DNA of 64,000 nucleotides from Dictyobacter vulcani (GTDB taxonomy: Bacteria > Chloroflexota > Ktedonobacteria > Ktedonobacterales > Ktedonobacteraceae), in contig NZ_BKZW01000001.1 in assembly GCF_008974265.1 (NCBI RefSeq), forward strand, positions 2,356,001-2,420,000. The letters run 5' to 3'. Below, one piece after another: positions 25,444 to 35,056 of the stretch. The position numbers were made by a program, and so were the translations under genes. Position 1 is the first letter of the stretch. Each line of letters starts with the position of its first letter. The notes below the pieces were generated by a model. That model did not search any database, was not told where the DNA came from, and was given only the letters and a program-made list of their open reading frames with translations.

Positions 25444-28400
25444 CTAGCGCGTGGCGACCGAGAAAATGTGCAGGTGTGAATTGTTTGGTAGCGTAATGCT
25501 CTTCACGGATACTTTGTAGTTTGTTAAGGTGATCTCACCATAGAACACGTAGTTTTTCATCGTTTGCCGGCCCGCTGAATTGTTGCGGTAAGGCATGGTG
25601 CTGACAACACGGTTACCATAGGATGGTGACTGATTTCCTCCACCCAGTGCCCAGTCACTCATGCCGAGGTTTTCTGTCTGGGTTGTACCATCGGTATAGG
25701 TGATAACAACCGTGCCGGCAGAAGGTCCAAGTGTAGAGGAGCCAAGGAATGCCAGGGTACTGGCTCCATAGATCGCATTCACTGGAACAATCTGGCCGTT
25801 GGCCTCATAGTTATTATTGTGTCCGATGCCGGAAGGCCAGATAAAGCTGGTTCCGTTTACGATAACTGAGCCACCCGGCTTCAGACCAGCTGCGGCCAGG
25901 GCCTGGGCTGAATAACTATAATTGCTCTGGAGATTTGCGCCTGCCGGATTGTTGTCATCTGAGCTGCCAGCGTTGTTGTAGGCTACGGTTGGGTTAGCTG
26001 CTGTACTTGTGGTTGCGATAGCGAATACATGCATCTGCCCGCCCGTTGTGCTACCAGGCAGGGTAACTGACTGGATCATTTTTCCTGCTTGTAAGCTAAC
26101 TTCAGCATAGAAGACAAAGTTGTTGATGCTCTGTTTTCCACCGGCAAAGTTACGATAGGGCATGGTAACTGCTATCTGATTACCATAAGCCGGCGACTGA
26201 TTATCACCACCCAGGGTCCAGTCACTGAAACCTAACGAGAATGCCTGGGTTGATCCATCTGTATAGGTTATCGTTGTTGACCCCTGTGAATTGCCAACGG
26301 TTGACGAGCCCAGGAATGCCAGGGTTTGCGCTCCATCTACTGGTGTGACTGGAATAACCTGTCCCTGAACCAGATAGTTGTTTGGCGTGCCTGGATTTGC
26401 GGCTGGCCAGACAAAGGTCGCCCCATATGCATTGACGGACGCGCCTGGAATGAGTCCTGCCAGCTGGGTTGCCTGTGCTGAGTAGCTATATTTGCTATCC
26501 AGTGCGGCTCCCCCGGGATTTGTATCGTCGCTGGTGCCAGTGTTGTTGTACGGCACTGTTGGTGTCGGGTTTGTCGTAACTGTGCCTTGTTTGGTGGCGA
26601 TTGCGAAGACGTGGAGGGCACCGCCAGTGGTCTTACCAGGTAAGGTCACGCTTTGTACCGTTTTGCCCGTCTGCATAACCACATCGGCATAGAAAATGTA
26701 GTTTGTAACAGGCTGGAAACCATTTGGCGTGTCGCGATAATTAAGCGTGGCCATTTTGCCATTACCAAAGGAAATGGGTGCATTCCCTCCACCCAGGGTC
26801 CAGTCGCTGAAACCCAGTGTGAAGTTTTGATGGCTGCCATCAGTGTAGTTGATAGTCGCCGTGCCATACGAAGTTCCGCCAGCTGCTGATCCCAGGAAAC
26901 CGAGAATATTCGCATTGCTCACTGAAGTAACATTGACTGTTTGTCCATTGGCAACATAGTTATCGGGTGAACCTGAGGTGATATCTGGCCAGGTAAAGAC
27001 CATGTTGTTATAGAAGGCATTGTCACCGGCGTTAATGCCATTGTACTGTAGCTCTTGTTTGGAATAGCTGTTGTGCAGGCCGTCAAAGTTCGAGCCACCT
27101 GGATTGGTGTCATCAGCAATGCCCGCGTTATTGAAGCCGGAACCTCCAGTCACTGGTGTACCGGTTGGTTGTGGGGTCGGGGTTACTGTTGAGATTGGTG
27201 TGGGGGTTGGTTGTGGCACGTTGTCAAGCAAGCCATAGATGGTCAAGCTTGTTTTGGTTCCCGCAAAAACCTGCCCATTGGCCACTGTCGGCGTTGTGAA
27301 TTTCACATAACTGTCAAGCCCATCACGAGCTGAATTTTGGCTGCTATTGTAAATTTCATGGTAGATGTTATTCGCATCATACGCTCTCAAAATTCCCAAT
27401 GGATCAATAGCCCAGAGGATACCAGTTCCGATGGTGGTGCCATTACTTGAGAGTACTGCATCTCCACCGGTAAACTTAAAGGTTTCTGGCGATTGAGCGT
27501 ATGGAGCGGTCTCTAATTTGTCGGTGCTAAAGTTGTATTTGAATGCTTTGATGTGATCATTAACACCATTGAAGTAGACGGTTCCGTTCCAATAGACCGG
27601 AGAACTGAACATACCACCAATGCTTGCAGGCGGTAATTCTTGATGGACTTTGTCGATGTCTGTGCGTTTGCGATCATTTGATGTCGCACCACAGTTGAGA
27701 CCCGGCAGGCTGGTATATTTGCCCATATTGTTTCTGTCTATGACATAGACACGACCTTCTTTACCCGCTCCAACCATCATATTGGTATTAGGAATAAGGA
27801 CTGGCCCGCCTGATCCCAGATCGGCGTCGGCTTGTTGTAGGCAGGATTGATTGAAAGGAGTAAAGTAGTTGTTGGCATTGGTGGAGAGATCGGGTCCCAG
27901 TTTGATAAAGGAGTCGCCACCATTTCTCCCACCGGCTTGATTTAAGTTGAAGTCACCATTTCCGCTGACAGTGTAGATGTTGCCTGCGCTATCGGCGGTC
28001 AGAGCACCACCGGCACCCCAGATACCACCACCGATGCCATCGGGTGTATTATTGTATATATGCGTTTGTTGGAGGCTTGAGCTATCATAGCTCATGATCC
28101 AGCCATGGTAAGAACCAACATCACAGAATGAGGCAAAGGCAATATAGACTTGCCCATTGGAGAGCAACAAAGCTGAACGCTGGCGCTCAACCAGAGGTGT
28201 AAAGGTTAGTGTTCCGTTGACATTCCCTCGCCCGCTCCCTTTCACGGAGCCGCTGATGACGGTGGGACTACCGGTCTTCTCCGCCCCACTGGTGAAGTCA
28301 AGCGCATGCAGGCGGTAGATCAGGTTGCCGTTTTCTTTTGTCAGGGCCACAACATACATAGTGCTGGTGGCAGGATCCAGGACAGGCGTTCCGGTGATGC

Positions 28401-28932
28401 CTGTTTCTGGGATCATATCGTTACAAGAGACATCCAGGTTCGAGGCCGTGGTTGCTCCATTGATTAAGAATGATTTTTTCCAGAGAGGATTGGTTGGTGT
28501 TGTCTGGTCGGCGTCAAATGCATAGACAGAGTCATGTTCGGTTTCGACAAAGACAACGTTATGAGCCTGACCATTGATCGTTAAATTTGGTACGTACAGA
28601 GGTTCTGAATAGATCTGTCCATCGACCGGATAGGTTACGCGTTTCCCAAATTGATTTTGTGTTACATTTTTGGTAGTTAATATCGTTTCATTTGGGTTTT
28701 GACCTGTACGCGCATTGTTCCCTTTGTACGTGGTGATCGCGCTACTGTCAGAAGCTGCATGAGCAAATCTGGGATTAGCCAGGTTGAGTGTAAGGAAACT
28801 TCCTCCTGCTACACCAAATACCACCAAAAAGCTGAGGGCTAAAAATAGCTGTCGGCGTTTCATTGATAGTGTTGGTCTGAACGGTTTAAAAGTGGAGTCG
28901 TGATTTTGAGCAGATGAATCCTGGGAAATCAT
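25444..28932 (-). CDS. Secreted PQQ-like beta-propeller protein with three C-terminal repeat domains
   Basis: 1162 residues. A hydrophobic segment at about 25-45 (after MKRRQ) with an AHA-A cleavage-like site indicates export. Residues to about 570 look like a quinoprotein-type propeller. A Pro/Thr linker (PTPTPISTVTPTPQPTGTP, about 575-595) leads to three homologous domains of about 190 residues starting near 600, 796 and 982, each with a DDTNPGG-like start, a FVWP strand, YTDGS, FSDWTLGG and ending HVFAIAT. Such domains accompany glycoside hydrolases in actinobacteria and Ktedonobacteria, so carbohydrate or surface binding is likely. AAGGAG marks the start at 28932. Confidence 0.85.
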   Translation of the reverse strand: MISQDSSAQNHDSTFKPFRPTLSMKRRQLFLALSFLVVFGVAGGSFLTLNLANPRFAHAASDSSAITTYKGNNARTGQNPNETILTTKNVTQNQFGKRVTYPVDGQIYSEPLYVPNLTINGQAHNVVFVETEHDSVYAFDADQTTPTNPLWKKSFLINGATTASNLDVSCNDMIPETGITGTPVLDPATSTMYVVALTKENGNLIYRLHALDFTSGAEKTGSPTVISGSVKGSGRGNVNGTLTFTPLVERQRSALLLSNGQVYIAFASFCDVGSYHGWIMSYDSSSLQQTHIYNNTPDGIGGGIWGAGGALTADSAGNIYTVSGNGDFNLNQAGGRNGGDSFIKLGPDLSTNANNYFTPFNQSCLQQADADLGSGGPVLIPNTNMMVGAGKEGRVYVIDRNNMGKYTSLPGLNCGATSNDRKRTDIDKVHQELPPASIGGMFSSPVYWNGTVYFNGVNDHIKAFKYNFSTDKLETAPYAQSPETFKFTGGDAVLSSNGTTIGTGILWAIDPLGILRAYDANNIYHEIYNSSQNSARDGLDSYVKFTTPTVANGQVFAGTKTSLTIYGLLDNVPQPTPTPISTVTPTPQPTGTPVTGGSGFNNAGIADDTNPGGSNFDGLHNSYSKQELQYNGINAGDNAFYNNMVFTWPDITSGSPDNYVANGQTVNVTSVSNANILGFLGSAAGGTSYGTATINYTDGSHQNFTLGFSDWTLGGGNAPISFGNGKMATLNYRDTPNGFQPVTNYIFYADVVMQTGKTVQSVTLPGKTTGGALHVFAIATKQGTVTTNPTPTVPYNNTGTSDDTNPGGAALDSKYSYSAQATQLAGLIPGASVNAYGATFVWPAANPGTPNNYLVQGQVIPVTPVDGAQTLAFLGSSTVGNSQGSTTITYTDGSTQAFSLGFSDWTLGGDNQSPAYGNQIAVTMPYRNFAGGKQSINNFVFYAEVSLQAGKMIQSVTLPGSTTGGQMHVFAIATTSTAANPTVAYNNAGSSDDNNPAGANLQSNYSYSAQALAAAGLKPGGSVIVNGTSFIWPSGIGHNNNYEANGQIVPVNAIYGASTLAFLGSSTLGPSAGTVVITYTDGTTQTENLGMSDWALGGGNQSPSYGNRVVSTMPYRNNSAGRQTMKNYVFYGEITLTNYKVSVKSITLPNNSHLHIFSVATR

Positions 28933-29070
28933 CCTTAATCTCCTTAATACCATTTTTACGGCTATGCTTTCTTATAGATAATAATAAGTATCAGGTTTCT
29001 CATTTCTTCTGCATGTCATATGCAAAATAATGCATGCATATTATATAAAAATCCTCACCCCCCTCTATCT

Positions 29071-30369
29071 GGTACAGCCACACTAAACGGTGGATGAGCT
29101 CAAAATGACTTTACGAGGTCGCCCCCTCGGCCGTTTTGGCTGATTGGGATCAGGCAACGGTCGAAGACGAGGTCTCCCTCGTGGTCGCTTTGACTGATTA
29201 GGATCAGGCAACGGTTTGATCCGTTTGCGTCCTCGTTTTTTCGGTTCGTGCCAGGGTTCGGGCACGACCTTGTACGTTAACAACTCAACAATACTCCACA
29301 GATGATCGGTTAAACCGCTGGCCATCGCCGGACTGATCTGCTGCTGATTTGTGCTCAACTGTTGATGGGACCAACAGAGATTGTAGGTGACACCCAACAG
29401 ATACATGCCGTGATGCAAGCTCTCAAGCCGACATGCGGCATGTCGGCATTTCCGGGTTAACTGTGCCAAACGCTCTCGCATGGTGCCATTCAATCGTTCA
29501 ATGTACGCCGTATTGAGAATCGTGCATCCTGGTGTCGTTTGTAACAATGCGGATCCCCACGTAGCAAACGCCGTTCCACTTCAACCACACGATGCTTGTA
29601 TTGACGCTTGATCACTTGTCCAATCACCAATCCCGACCACATTTCCAGACAACAGCGTCCTCTTCCAGCTGTGCGCTTGATTTTTGAGCGAAAGGCTCGC
29701 TCAATACTGTGTGGATAGGCTGGCCAGCCATCCACGCAGACCAGGATCGCACTGATGTGCTTGGTCCACTGACGAACCTGCTCAAACAACCGATCGGCTA
29801 ACGGAGTATCGCGAGTTGGCTGCACCACGCCTGCCAACCACAATCTCGTAGGAACCAGCATCGCCAGGGCCATCCAGATGACCTTTTTTCTTCCTTTGAC
29901 TCGAATTTCATCGGCTTGCACATGACTCAGAGTGAGGTCAGCCTGCTGCATCATTTGTTCATGGACCCGTTGGCAATGTGCTCCAGAGCGATCTCGCCAG
30001 TTGGCAATGGTTCTTTCATCTAAACGAAAGGCTTTGACAATCGCTTGCACCGGACAGCCATAGGCAAGCAAAGTTACCACAATGACAATGAGCTCGGTTG
30101 GTTTGCGGAGCCCTTCGAACATGGTTCCTGTTCGGGATGTAAACGTTTTTTTGCAGACCTTACAACGATAGCGTTCACGTTGACGATCATGAACCACAAT
30201 AGTTCCTTGCCCTTTTTGACCCCTTGCGGAACACGTCAAATTAGGGCAAAATTGAGAAGACGTGTTCATTGGCGCTTTCTGTTGTTTTTTCATACAAACA
30301 GTGTGCCGTGTAATACGTCATTTTTCAAGTCCCTTTTTCAACGCATCCACCACTTAGTGTAGCTGTACC
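29071..30369. mobile_element. IS1-like insertion sequence (1299 bp)
   Basis: Imperfect terminal inverted repeats of about 25 bp: GGTACAGCCACACTAAACGG on the left and, read from the right, GGTACAGCTACACTAAGTGG. It has one transposase gene on the minus strand (29083-30293) and an 8-bp target duplication. The intact duplication implies that the insertion is fairly recent. Confidence 0.92.
29083..30293 (-). pseudogene. IS1-family transposase, interrupted by a frameshift
   Basis: The first part (30293-29490, 267 residues) carries the N-terminal zinc ribbon (CPNLTC..CKVCKKTF), a helix-turn-helix and two catalytic aspartates (QADEIR region and VCVDGWPAY). The second part (to 29083) carries the catalytic Glu in TAYIERLNGT. 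They are in different frames; continuing the family pattern needs a -1 shift near 29550, between the second Asp and the Glu. In IS1 itself the programmed shift lies much earlier, so a disabling mutation is more likely than recoding. The C-terminal tail has two KRPRGRPR (AT-hook) repeats, seldom seen in this family. Confidence 0.85.
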
Positions 30370-30652
30370 CTCTATCTTCGCACTATGTTTTTATGGTTAT
30401 ATATTGTAATATATAAATCATTAGTTTGTAAATAACAAATTACCGTCTTACAAATAGGTATAAAGTACTTAAATGTGAGATTATTAATATTTTTTAATGT
30501 TATATGTGTGTGAGTGCTATACGGGCAAGAAATTCTTGCTGTTTGGATAATGTAATTGTATGCTCTATCAGAGGTCAGATGGTTCGGTTAATTCTGATAG
30601 ACAATTGCTATTTTATATGTTATACATAGGAAGCATAAAGAGGAGATAAGTT

Positions 30653-31127
30653 ATGAAGCGATATGTATTGTTGGGCTTATTTACGGCTATTCTGGCTATC
30701 TATCTGGTAGCATGTAATGATCCGGTCAGTCCTGCCCTGTGACCAAAGTTTCTACCCCTATCACTACACCTACCCGACTCCAACTCCGGTAGTAGAGCCG
30801 AAAACTGCCATTTTGAGTATTCCAGTCGTCGCCGACTATTGTCAGGCGGTCAAAGCCAAAAATTATGTGAAAGCCTATACTTTTCTAGATCCGAGCGCCG
30901 CTACTGATAGAGGGCAAAAATTGACGCAGGACACCTACATCCAGATGGCAAAGACTTCTGATGTCGAGAATGGTTCTATTGTTGACATGCAGATAGACCC
31001 TGCCTCCACTGATTCAACCCGGGTCATCTTAACCATTGATCGCAGTTCCAGTATTCACTACCACGTTCACCTGACATTGAAAAAAGTCGCAAAAACGTGG
31101 AAGATCACTGTCTTAGATCGCGTATAG
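30653..31127 (+). pseudogene. Lipoprotein gene split by frameshift
   Basis: A 29-codon frame starts at 30653 after AGAGGAG. It encodes a perfect lipoprotein signal (LLGLFTAILAIYLVAC, Cys21) and stops at 30740. A second frame from about 30720 to 31127 encodes a Thr/Pro linker and a DUF4878-like globular domain (YCQAVKAKNYVKAYTFLDP ... WKITVLDRV). One lost base near CTGCCCTG would join them into a roughly 155-residue lipoprotein anchored on the outer face of the cytoplasmic membrane. The mature domain alone would lack an export signal. Either a pseudogene, or a sequencing error in the C run. Confidence 0.75.
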
Positions 31128-31155
31128 GCCTTGCCCGTATGCCTCTTATCCCCTG

Positions 31156-31187
31156 GCATAGCTATCCTTTCATAGCTATGCTTTTTT
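31156..31187 (+). terminator. Terminator of the lipoprotein gene
   Basis: Perfect 10-bp stem GCATAGCTAT / ATAGCTATGC with a 6-base loop and six T. Confidence 0.92.
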
Positions 31188-31268
31188 ATTTGTGTTATTG
31201 AATGAACGACGCCTGCAACCTTTTTTTGTCCATATAATTCAAATCTAGGGGAAAATGGGGAATAAAAT

Positions 31269-31859
31269 CTACCTGTTTTGTTTTCCTTGATCATTTGATG
31301 TGGAAATTCTCTGCAGGACACTTCTGGCCTCATGTGCATCGAGCGTTTCAAAATCTGTGCGTGGGAGTTGCCGTGGAATTTTCTCAAAAGGTCCCGTCCA
31401 TTGCGTCGCCTGTTCTTCCAACCAATCGAGGGCTTCAAAAGATTGCTGGCGAGACTGCTCTACAATGGGATAAGCTCTGGCGGCCCTCTCAAATACTTCT
31501 TGATCTTTGGTGTAGACACTGTAATCCTCGCGGACAACCACATCAACGTAAAGGTCCGTGTAGATAAGTTCTTTAGCCGTATTGGTATAGCCTGTCTGTG
31601 GCAAAACCACATCGCAATAAGCGCTGATGCACTTTCCCTGTTCATCATAGCCTGCGTGTATGGTGTACCACTTGCCCGGCCAGAAATAACTCAATTGATG
31701 CTTATGGGCCAGCCAGGTACCGGGTTTCCAGTGCATCGGTGTCCCGATGGGGGTCCAGATGACAAAGTATTGCTCGCTTACAGGAATATGATAGCCCTGC
31801 CAGCTGGCCCATTGATCTCCATCTACCAGCATTTTGCGTATAACTGCCTCAAGTAACAT
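31269..31859 (-). CDS. DUF402 family protein (nucleotide phosphatase-like)
   Basis: 196 residues. The DUF402 core is visible in YFWPGKWYTIHAGYD, AYCDVVLP and LIYTDLYVDVVVREDYSVYTKD. Characterised DUF402 members are metal-dependent nucleoside di/triphosphatases or RNA-linked proteins; the catalytic Asp/Tyr residues of that group seem present, but the exact substrate is unknown. A TTG three codons earlier touches AAGGGAGG, whereas the ATG at 31859 has proper spacing, so it is used. Single gene, convergent with the lipoprotein gene. Confidence 0.8.
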   Translation of the reverse strand: MLLEAVIRKMLVDGDQWASWQGYHIPVSEQYFVIWTPIGTPMHWKPGTWLAHKHQLSYFWPGKWYTIHAGYDEQGKCISAYCDVVLPQTGYTNTAKELIYTDLYVDVVVREDYSVYTKDQEVFERAARAYPIVEQSRQQSFEALDWLEEQATQWTGPFEKIPRQLPRTDFETLDAHEARSVLQRISTSNDQGKQNR

Positions 31860-31869
31860 ATATTGCAAC

Positions 31870-32227
31870 CTCCCTTTATACAGCTAGCCGAGTTTATACC
31901 TACGATTATAAATGAATAGTACACAAAGAAACAAGTTAAATCCCTTCTTATTGCGCATCTCTCTGACTACTTACAGCAGACCGTCCTGGATATTTGCCCT
32001 GCAGATAGGAGTTACGTATCGAAACTTTTTTCCGCCTTGTTGCGCGTACCTGAGTAAATATGTGGATACGTGTAACACATGTTTACTTAGTAGTTTTCTT
32101 TTCTGCATGGATCAGCTTGTGTCAAAAAGCCAGCATCTTGCAGTGTATCAGCATGCTAATTAATCGTGTGAGCGCCGCTCACGAATGTGTTTCAAGCTTA
32201 TAGAGTGTGAAGATTGGAGATGAAATA
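31870..32227. other. Gene-free stretch with one short palindrome
   Basis: No gene was found between the divergent DUF402 and LLM genes. It contains a 23-bp palindrome at 32163-32185 (TCGTGTGAGCG / CGCTCACGA), a truncated member of the CAATCGTG repeat family. Promoters for both genes must lie here, but no strong boxes were recognised. Confidence 0.55.
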
Positions 32228-33229
32228 ATGGTACAACTTGGTTGGAAAGCAGGCCCCGAACAGTATCCTCCTGTTGAATTGATGGAATACGCTGTTAGCG
32301 CCGATAAAGCGGGCTATGATTGGATTGATGTGAGCGATCATTTTCATCCATGGAGCGAAGCCGGACAGTCTCCTTTTACCTGGACCTGGCTGGGCGCGGT
32401 GGCTCCGCAGACCGAGCGCATTAAATTAAGTACCGGTGTGACCTGCCCGATCTTACGGTATCATCCTTCGATTATCGCCCAGGCGGCTGCGACCGTCTCG
32501 CATTTTGCGCCCAACCGTACCGGACTTGGCCTGGGAACCGGTGAGGCGCTGAATGAGTTTGCCGCGATCGGCGAATGGCCTAGTTATGCGGAGCGACGTG
32601 ACCGTCTGGCCGAGTCGATCGAGATTATTCGTGGACTGTGGACTGGTGAAGAATTGAGTTATGAGGGCAAGTATTATAAGACGCGTAAAGCTAAACTTTA
32701 TACGCCTCCAACCTCACCAATTCCCATCATCATCTCATCCCTTGTACCACACAGTGCCCAGTTCGCGGGCCACTATGGTGATGGTATCTGGTCGGTTGGT
32801 GGTAAAAAGCCTGATCTCTATAAAGAGATTATCGGTAATTTTGAAGAATCTGCCCGTAAGGCAGGCAAAGATCCATCCAAAATGGTGCGCATCATCGAGC
32901 TGAATGTTGCTTATGGACAGGACATCGACGCAGCCGTTCAGGCAAATTTAAAATACTGGGCCGGGACATATATCCCAGCGCTGTTTGATCAGAACATCTA
33001 TACCCCTACGATGTCGCAGGAAAATGGTGAAGTCGTTGGTGCTGATACAGTCAAGAGCACTGGTTGCTTCTCCACCAGTATTGATGACCATGTGCAATTC
33101 GCGCAGCAATACATCGACATGGGCTTTGATTGCCTGATCTTCCACAACGCAGGACCCGATCAAAAAGCCTTTATCAACGCCTATGCCAGAGATGTCTTGC
33201 CACGCATTCGCGCCAAAAACGCCCGTTAA
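32228..33229 (+). CDS. F420-dependent glucose-6-phosphate dehydrogenase-like oxidoreductase (LLM family)
   Basis: 333 residues, luciferase-like TIM barrel. It closely follows the F420-dependent glucose-6-phosphate dehydrogenase pattern: VSDHFHPW at 35-42 with the catalytic His38 and Trp42, and GTGEALNE at 103-110 with the proton-relay Glu106. These match His40, Trp44 and Glu109 of the mycobacterial enzyme as I recall it. It would transfer hydride from a sugar phosphate or alcohol to F420 in the cytoplasm. A GTG lies seven codons earlier, but GGAG precedes the ATG at 32228. Confidence 0.85.
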   Translation: MVQLGWKAGPEQYPPVELMEYAVSADKAGYDWIDVSDHFHPWSEAGQSPFTWTWLGAVAPQTERIKLSTGVTCPILRYHPSIIAQAAATVSHFAPNRTGLGLGTGEALNEFAAIGEWPSYAERRDRLAESIEIIRGLWTGEELSYEGKYYKTRKAKLYTPPTSPIPIIISSLVPHSAQFAGHYGDGIWSVGGKKPDLYKEIIGNFEESARKAGKDPSKMVRIIELNVAYGQDIDAAVQANLKYWAGTYIPALFDQNIYTPTMSQENGEVVGADTVKSTGCFSTSIDDHVQFAQQYIDMGFDCLIFHNAGPDQKAFINAYARDVLPRIRAKNAR

Positions 33230-33232
33230 CCC

Positions 33233-33276
33233 CCCGTCACCGTAGCGGCGGCAAGCGCTACCGGTACGGTGATATA
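33233..33276. repeat. Hairpin repeat between LLM gene and fumarase
   Basis: TCACCGTAGCG and CGCTACCGGTACGGTGA form an imperfect stem. It belongs to the CGTACCGGYAGC repeat group and may also act as terminator of the upstream gene. Confidence 0.55.
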
Positions 33277-33314
33277 ATATTTGCGTGATAAAACAGGCTC
33301 GAAGAGGAGGTTCT

Positions 33315-34736
33315 ATGTCGCAAATAGTTCAGGGCACCCGTGTCGAACGCGATTCTATGGGTGAGATGCAGGTACCCGTTGATGCTTATTATGGCGCCAG
33401 CACACAGCGTGCCGTGCTTAATTTTCCGATTAGCGATCTGCGCTTTCCGCGTGCGTTTATTCGTGCGTTAGGACAGATCAAGCAGGTGGCCGCACAGATA
33501 AATGGTGAACTCGGCCATATCGATACCGCGATTGCTAGCGCGATTGTTCAGGCTAGCCAGGAGGTTATCGATGGCAAGTTAGATGACCATTTTGTGCTGG
33601 ATATTTTTCAGACCGGATCTGGTACGTCTACCAATATGAATGCCAATGAAGTCATCGCGAACCGTGCCAGTGAACTTATGGGCGGCTCACGTGGCTCCCG
33701 TAAGGTCCATCCTAATGATCATGTGAATTTTGGTCAGTCATCTAATGACGTTATCCCCAGTGCGATCCATCTTTCAGCCGTGCTCAGCATTGAGCAAAAG
33801 CTTATTCCTGCCCTCCTTGAGTTGCAGCAGGAGTTATCCGCTAAAGCTGAAGAGTTTATGCCGGTGATTAAGACCGGGCGCACCCATTTGCAAGATGCGA
33901 CTCCGATCCGTCTGGGACAGGAGTTTGAGGGCTACGCGGGCCAGATTCAGCGGGCGATTATCCGTTTGAATCATGCTCAGAGTGAGTTGTCTGAACTGGC
34001 TCTTGGCGGAACTGCGGTGGGAACCGGTGTCAATACTGATCCTGCGTTTGCCTCGCGGGTGTGTGCTCGTCTGTCCCAGATCAATGGCGTGGATGTATCT
34101 GAGACCAGTAATCACTTCCAGGCTCAGAGTACGCTGGACAATATCGTTGAGGCCAGCGGTGTGCTGAATACGATCGCGGTCAGCCTGATGAAAATTGCCA
34201 ACGATGTGCGCTGGCTGGGCTCCGGTCCACGGTCCGGTATTGGCGAGATAGAACTGCCTGCGGTACAACCGGGTAGCTCGATTATGCCGGGCAAAGTCAA
34301 TCCGGTGATCGCGGAATCCGTATGTATGGCCTGCGCCCAGGTGATGGGCAATCATACGACGATTACCGTGGCTGGTCAGTCTGGTAATTTTGAGATCAAT
34401 GTGATGATGCCGGTTAGCGCCTATAACATCTTGCAGTCCATCAGCCTGTTAGCGTCCGTCGCCACAAATTTCTCGCGCCAATGCATCAAGGACCTGAAAG
34501 CGACCACACGTGGACCCGAGATGGTCGAGCGCGGTCTGGCGATCTGTACCTCACTTGCGCCTGTCATCGGTTATGATGCTGCCGCTGATATTTCCAAACA
34601 TGCCCATAAGACTGGTCGTACTGTGCGCGAAGTTGCACGCGAAAAAACCAGCTTAACTGAAGAAGAACTTGAGCGTATCCTCAATCCCGAAAGCATGACT
34701 AAACCCGGTCTGGAAGGTGGTCCGGCCGGGGGCTAG
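33315..34736 (+). CDS. fumC: Class II fumarate hydratase
   Basis: 473 residues, the normal size of the oxygen-stable tetrameric fumarase, which interconverts fumarate and malate in the TCA cycle. The family signature GSSIMPGKVNPV is intact, as are TGSGTSTNMNANEV and the HLQDATP substrate-binding segment. A GTG is available ten codons upstream, but AGAGGAGG sits right before the ATG at 33315. The C-terminal Gly/Pro tail is short. Confidence 0.97.
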   Translation: MSQIVQGTRVERDSMGEMQVPVDAYYGASTQRAVLNFPISDLRFPRAFIRALGQIKQVAAQINGELGHIDTAIASAIVQASQEVIDGKLDDHFVLDIFQTGSGTSTNMNANEVIANRASELMGGSRGSRKVHPNDHVNFGQSSNDVIPSAIHLSAVLSIEQKLIPALLELQQELSAKAEEFMPVIKTGRTHLQDATPIRLGQEFEGYAGQIQRAIIRLNHAQSELSELALGGTAVGTGVNTDPAFASRVCARLSQINGVDVSETSNHFQAQSTLDNIVEASGVLNTIAVSLMKIANDVRWLGSGPRSGIGEIELPAVQPGSSIMPGKVNPVIAESVCMACAQVMGNHTTITVAGQSGNFEINVMMPVSAYNILQSISLLASVATNFSRQCIKDLKATTRGPEMVERGLAICTSLAPVIGYDAAADISKHAHKTGRTVREVAREKTSLTEEELERILNPESMTKPGLEGGPAGG

Positions 34737-34750
34737 TCATCATCCCTCGA

Positions 34751-34798
34751 CTATTTTTGCCGAATTTTTCAGAAAATAGAAAAATTCGGCAAAAATAG
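34751..34798 (+). terminator. Hairpin downstream of fumC
   Basis: A perfect 20-bp inverted repeat (CTATTTTTGCCGAATTTTTC and its complement) with an 8-base loop, 14 bp beyond the stop. It lacks a long T run after the stem. Confidence 0.75.
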
Positions 34799-34870
34799 CC
34801 CCTAAACCCCTTGAAATAGTTCAACAAATAGGGTATAGTTATATCTCGTAAGCGACAAATACACAGACAT

Positions 34871-34946
34871 GGGCTTGTGGCACAGTTGGTAGCGCGCCTC
34901 CATGGCATGGAGGAGGTCAGGGGTTCGAATCCCCTCAGGTCCACCA
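34871..34946 (+). tRNA. tRNA-Ala (anticodon GGC)
   Basis: 76 nt cloverleaf. The acceptor stem GGGCTTG pairs with CAGGTCC and has the G3-U70 wobble that identifies alanine tRNA. The anticodon stem CCTCC/GGAGG holds loop ATGGCAT with anticodon GGC. The T arm is GGGGTTCGAATCCCC and CCA is encoded. It reads GCC and GCU codons. Confidence 0.97.
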
Positions 34947-34952
34947 GAAAAA

Positions 34953-34984
34953 AATCCATCATCTGACGAGATGATGGATTTTTT
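34953..34984 (+). terminator. Terminator of tRNA-Ala
   Basis: 11-bp perfect stem AATCCATCATC / GATGATGGATT, 6-base loop, then T run. Confidence 0.9.
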
Positions 34985-35009
34985 GTTGTCTTTTTTGGGA
35001 GATTTTAAG

Positions 35010-35041
35010 GGATGGTGCCAGGGTGTCTGGCACCATCCTTT
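35010..35041 (-). terminator. Terminator of aspS
   Basis: 11-bp perfect stem GGATGGTGCCA / TGGCACCATCC with 7-base loop, 16 bp beyond the aspS stop. Confidence 0.75.
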
Positions 35042-35056
35042 AGTTGCTGGTTATGT

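Larger units (their letters stand above)
29063..30377. repeat. 8-bp target site duplication flanking the IS1-like element
   Basis: CTCTATCT occurs at 29063-29070 and again at 30370-30377, immediately outside the element ends. This length is typical of IS1-family insertion. Confidence 0.9.

Noticed and set aside
29083..30293. Standard IS1 programmed frameshift (InsA-InsB')
   Set aside because: The shift lies between the catalytic Asp and Glu, not after the zinc-ribbon/HTH part, and no A6C-type slippery site was seen in the overlap.
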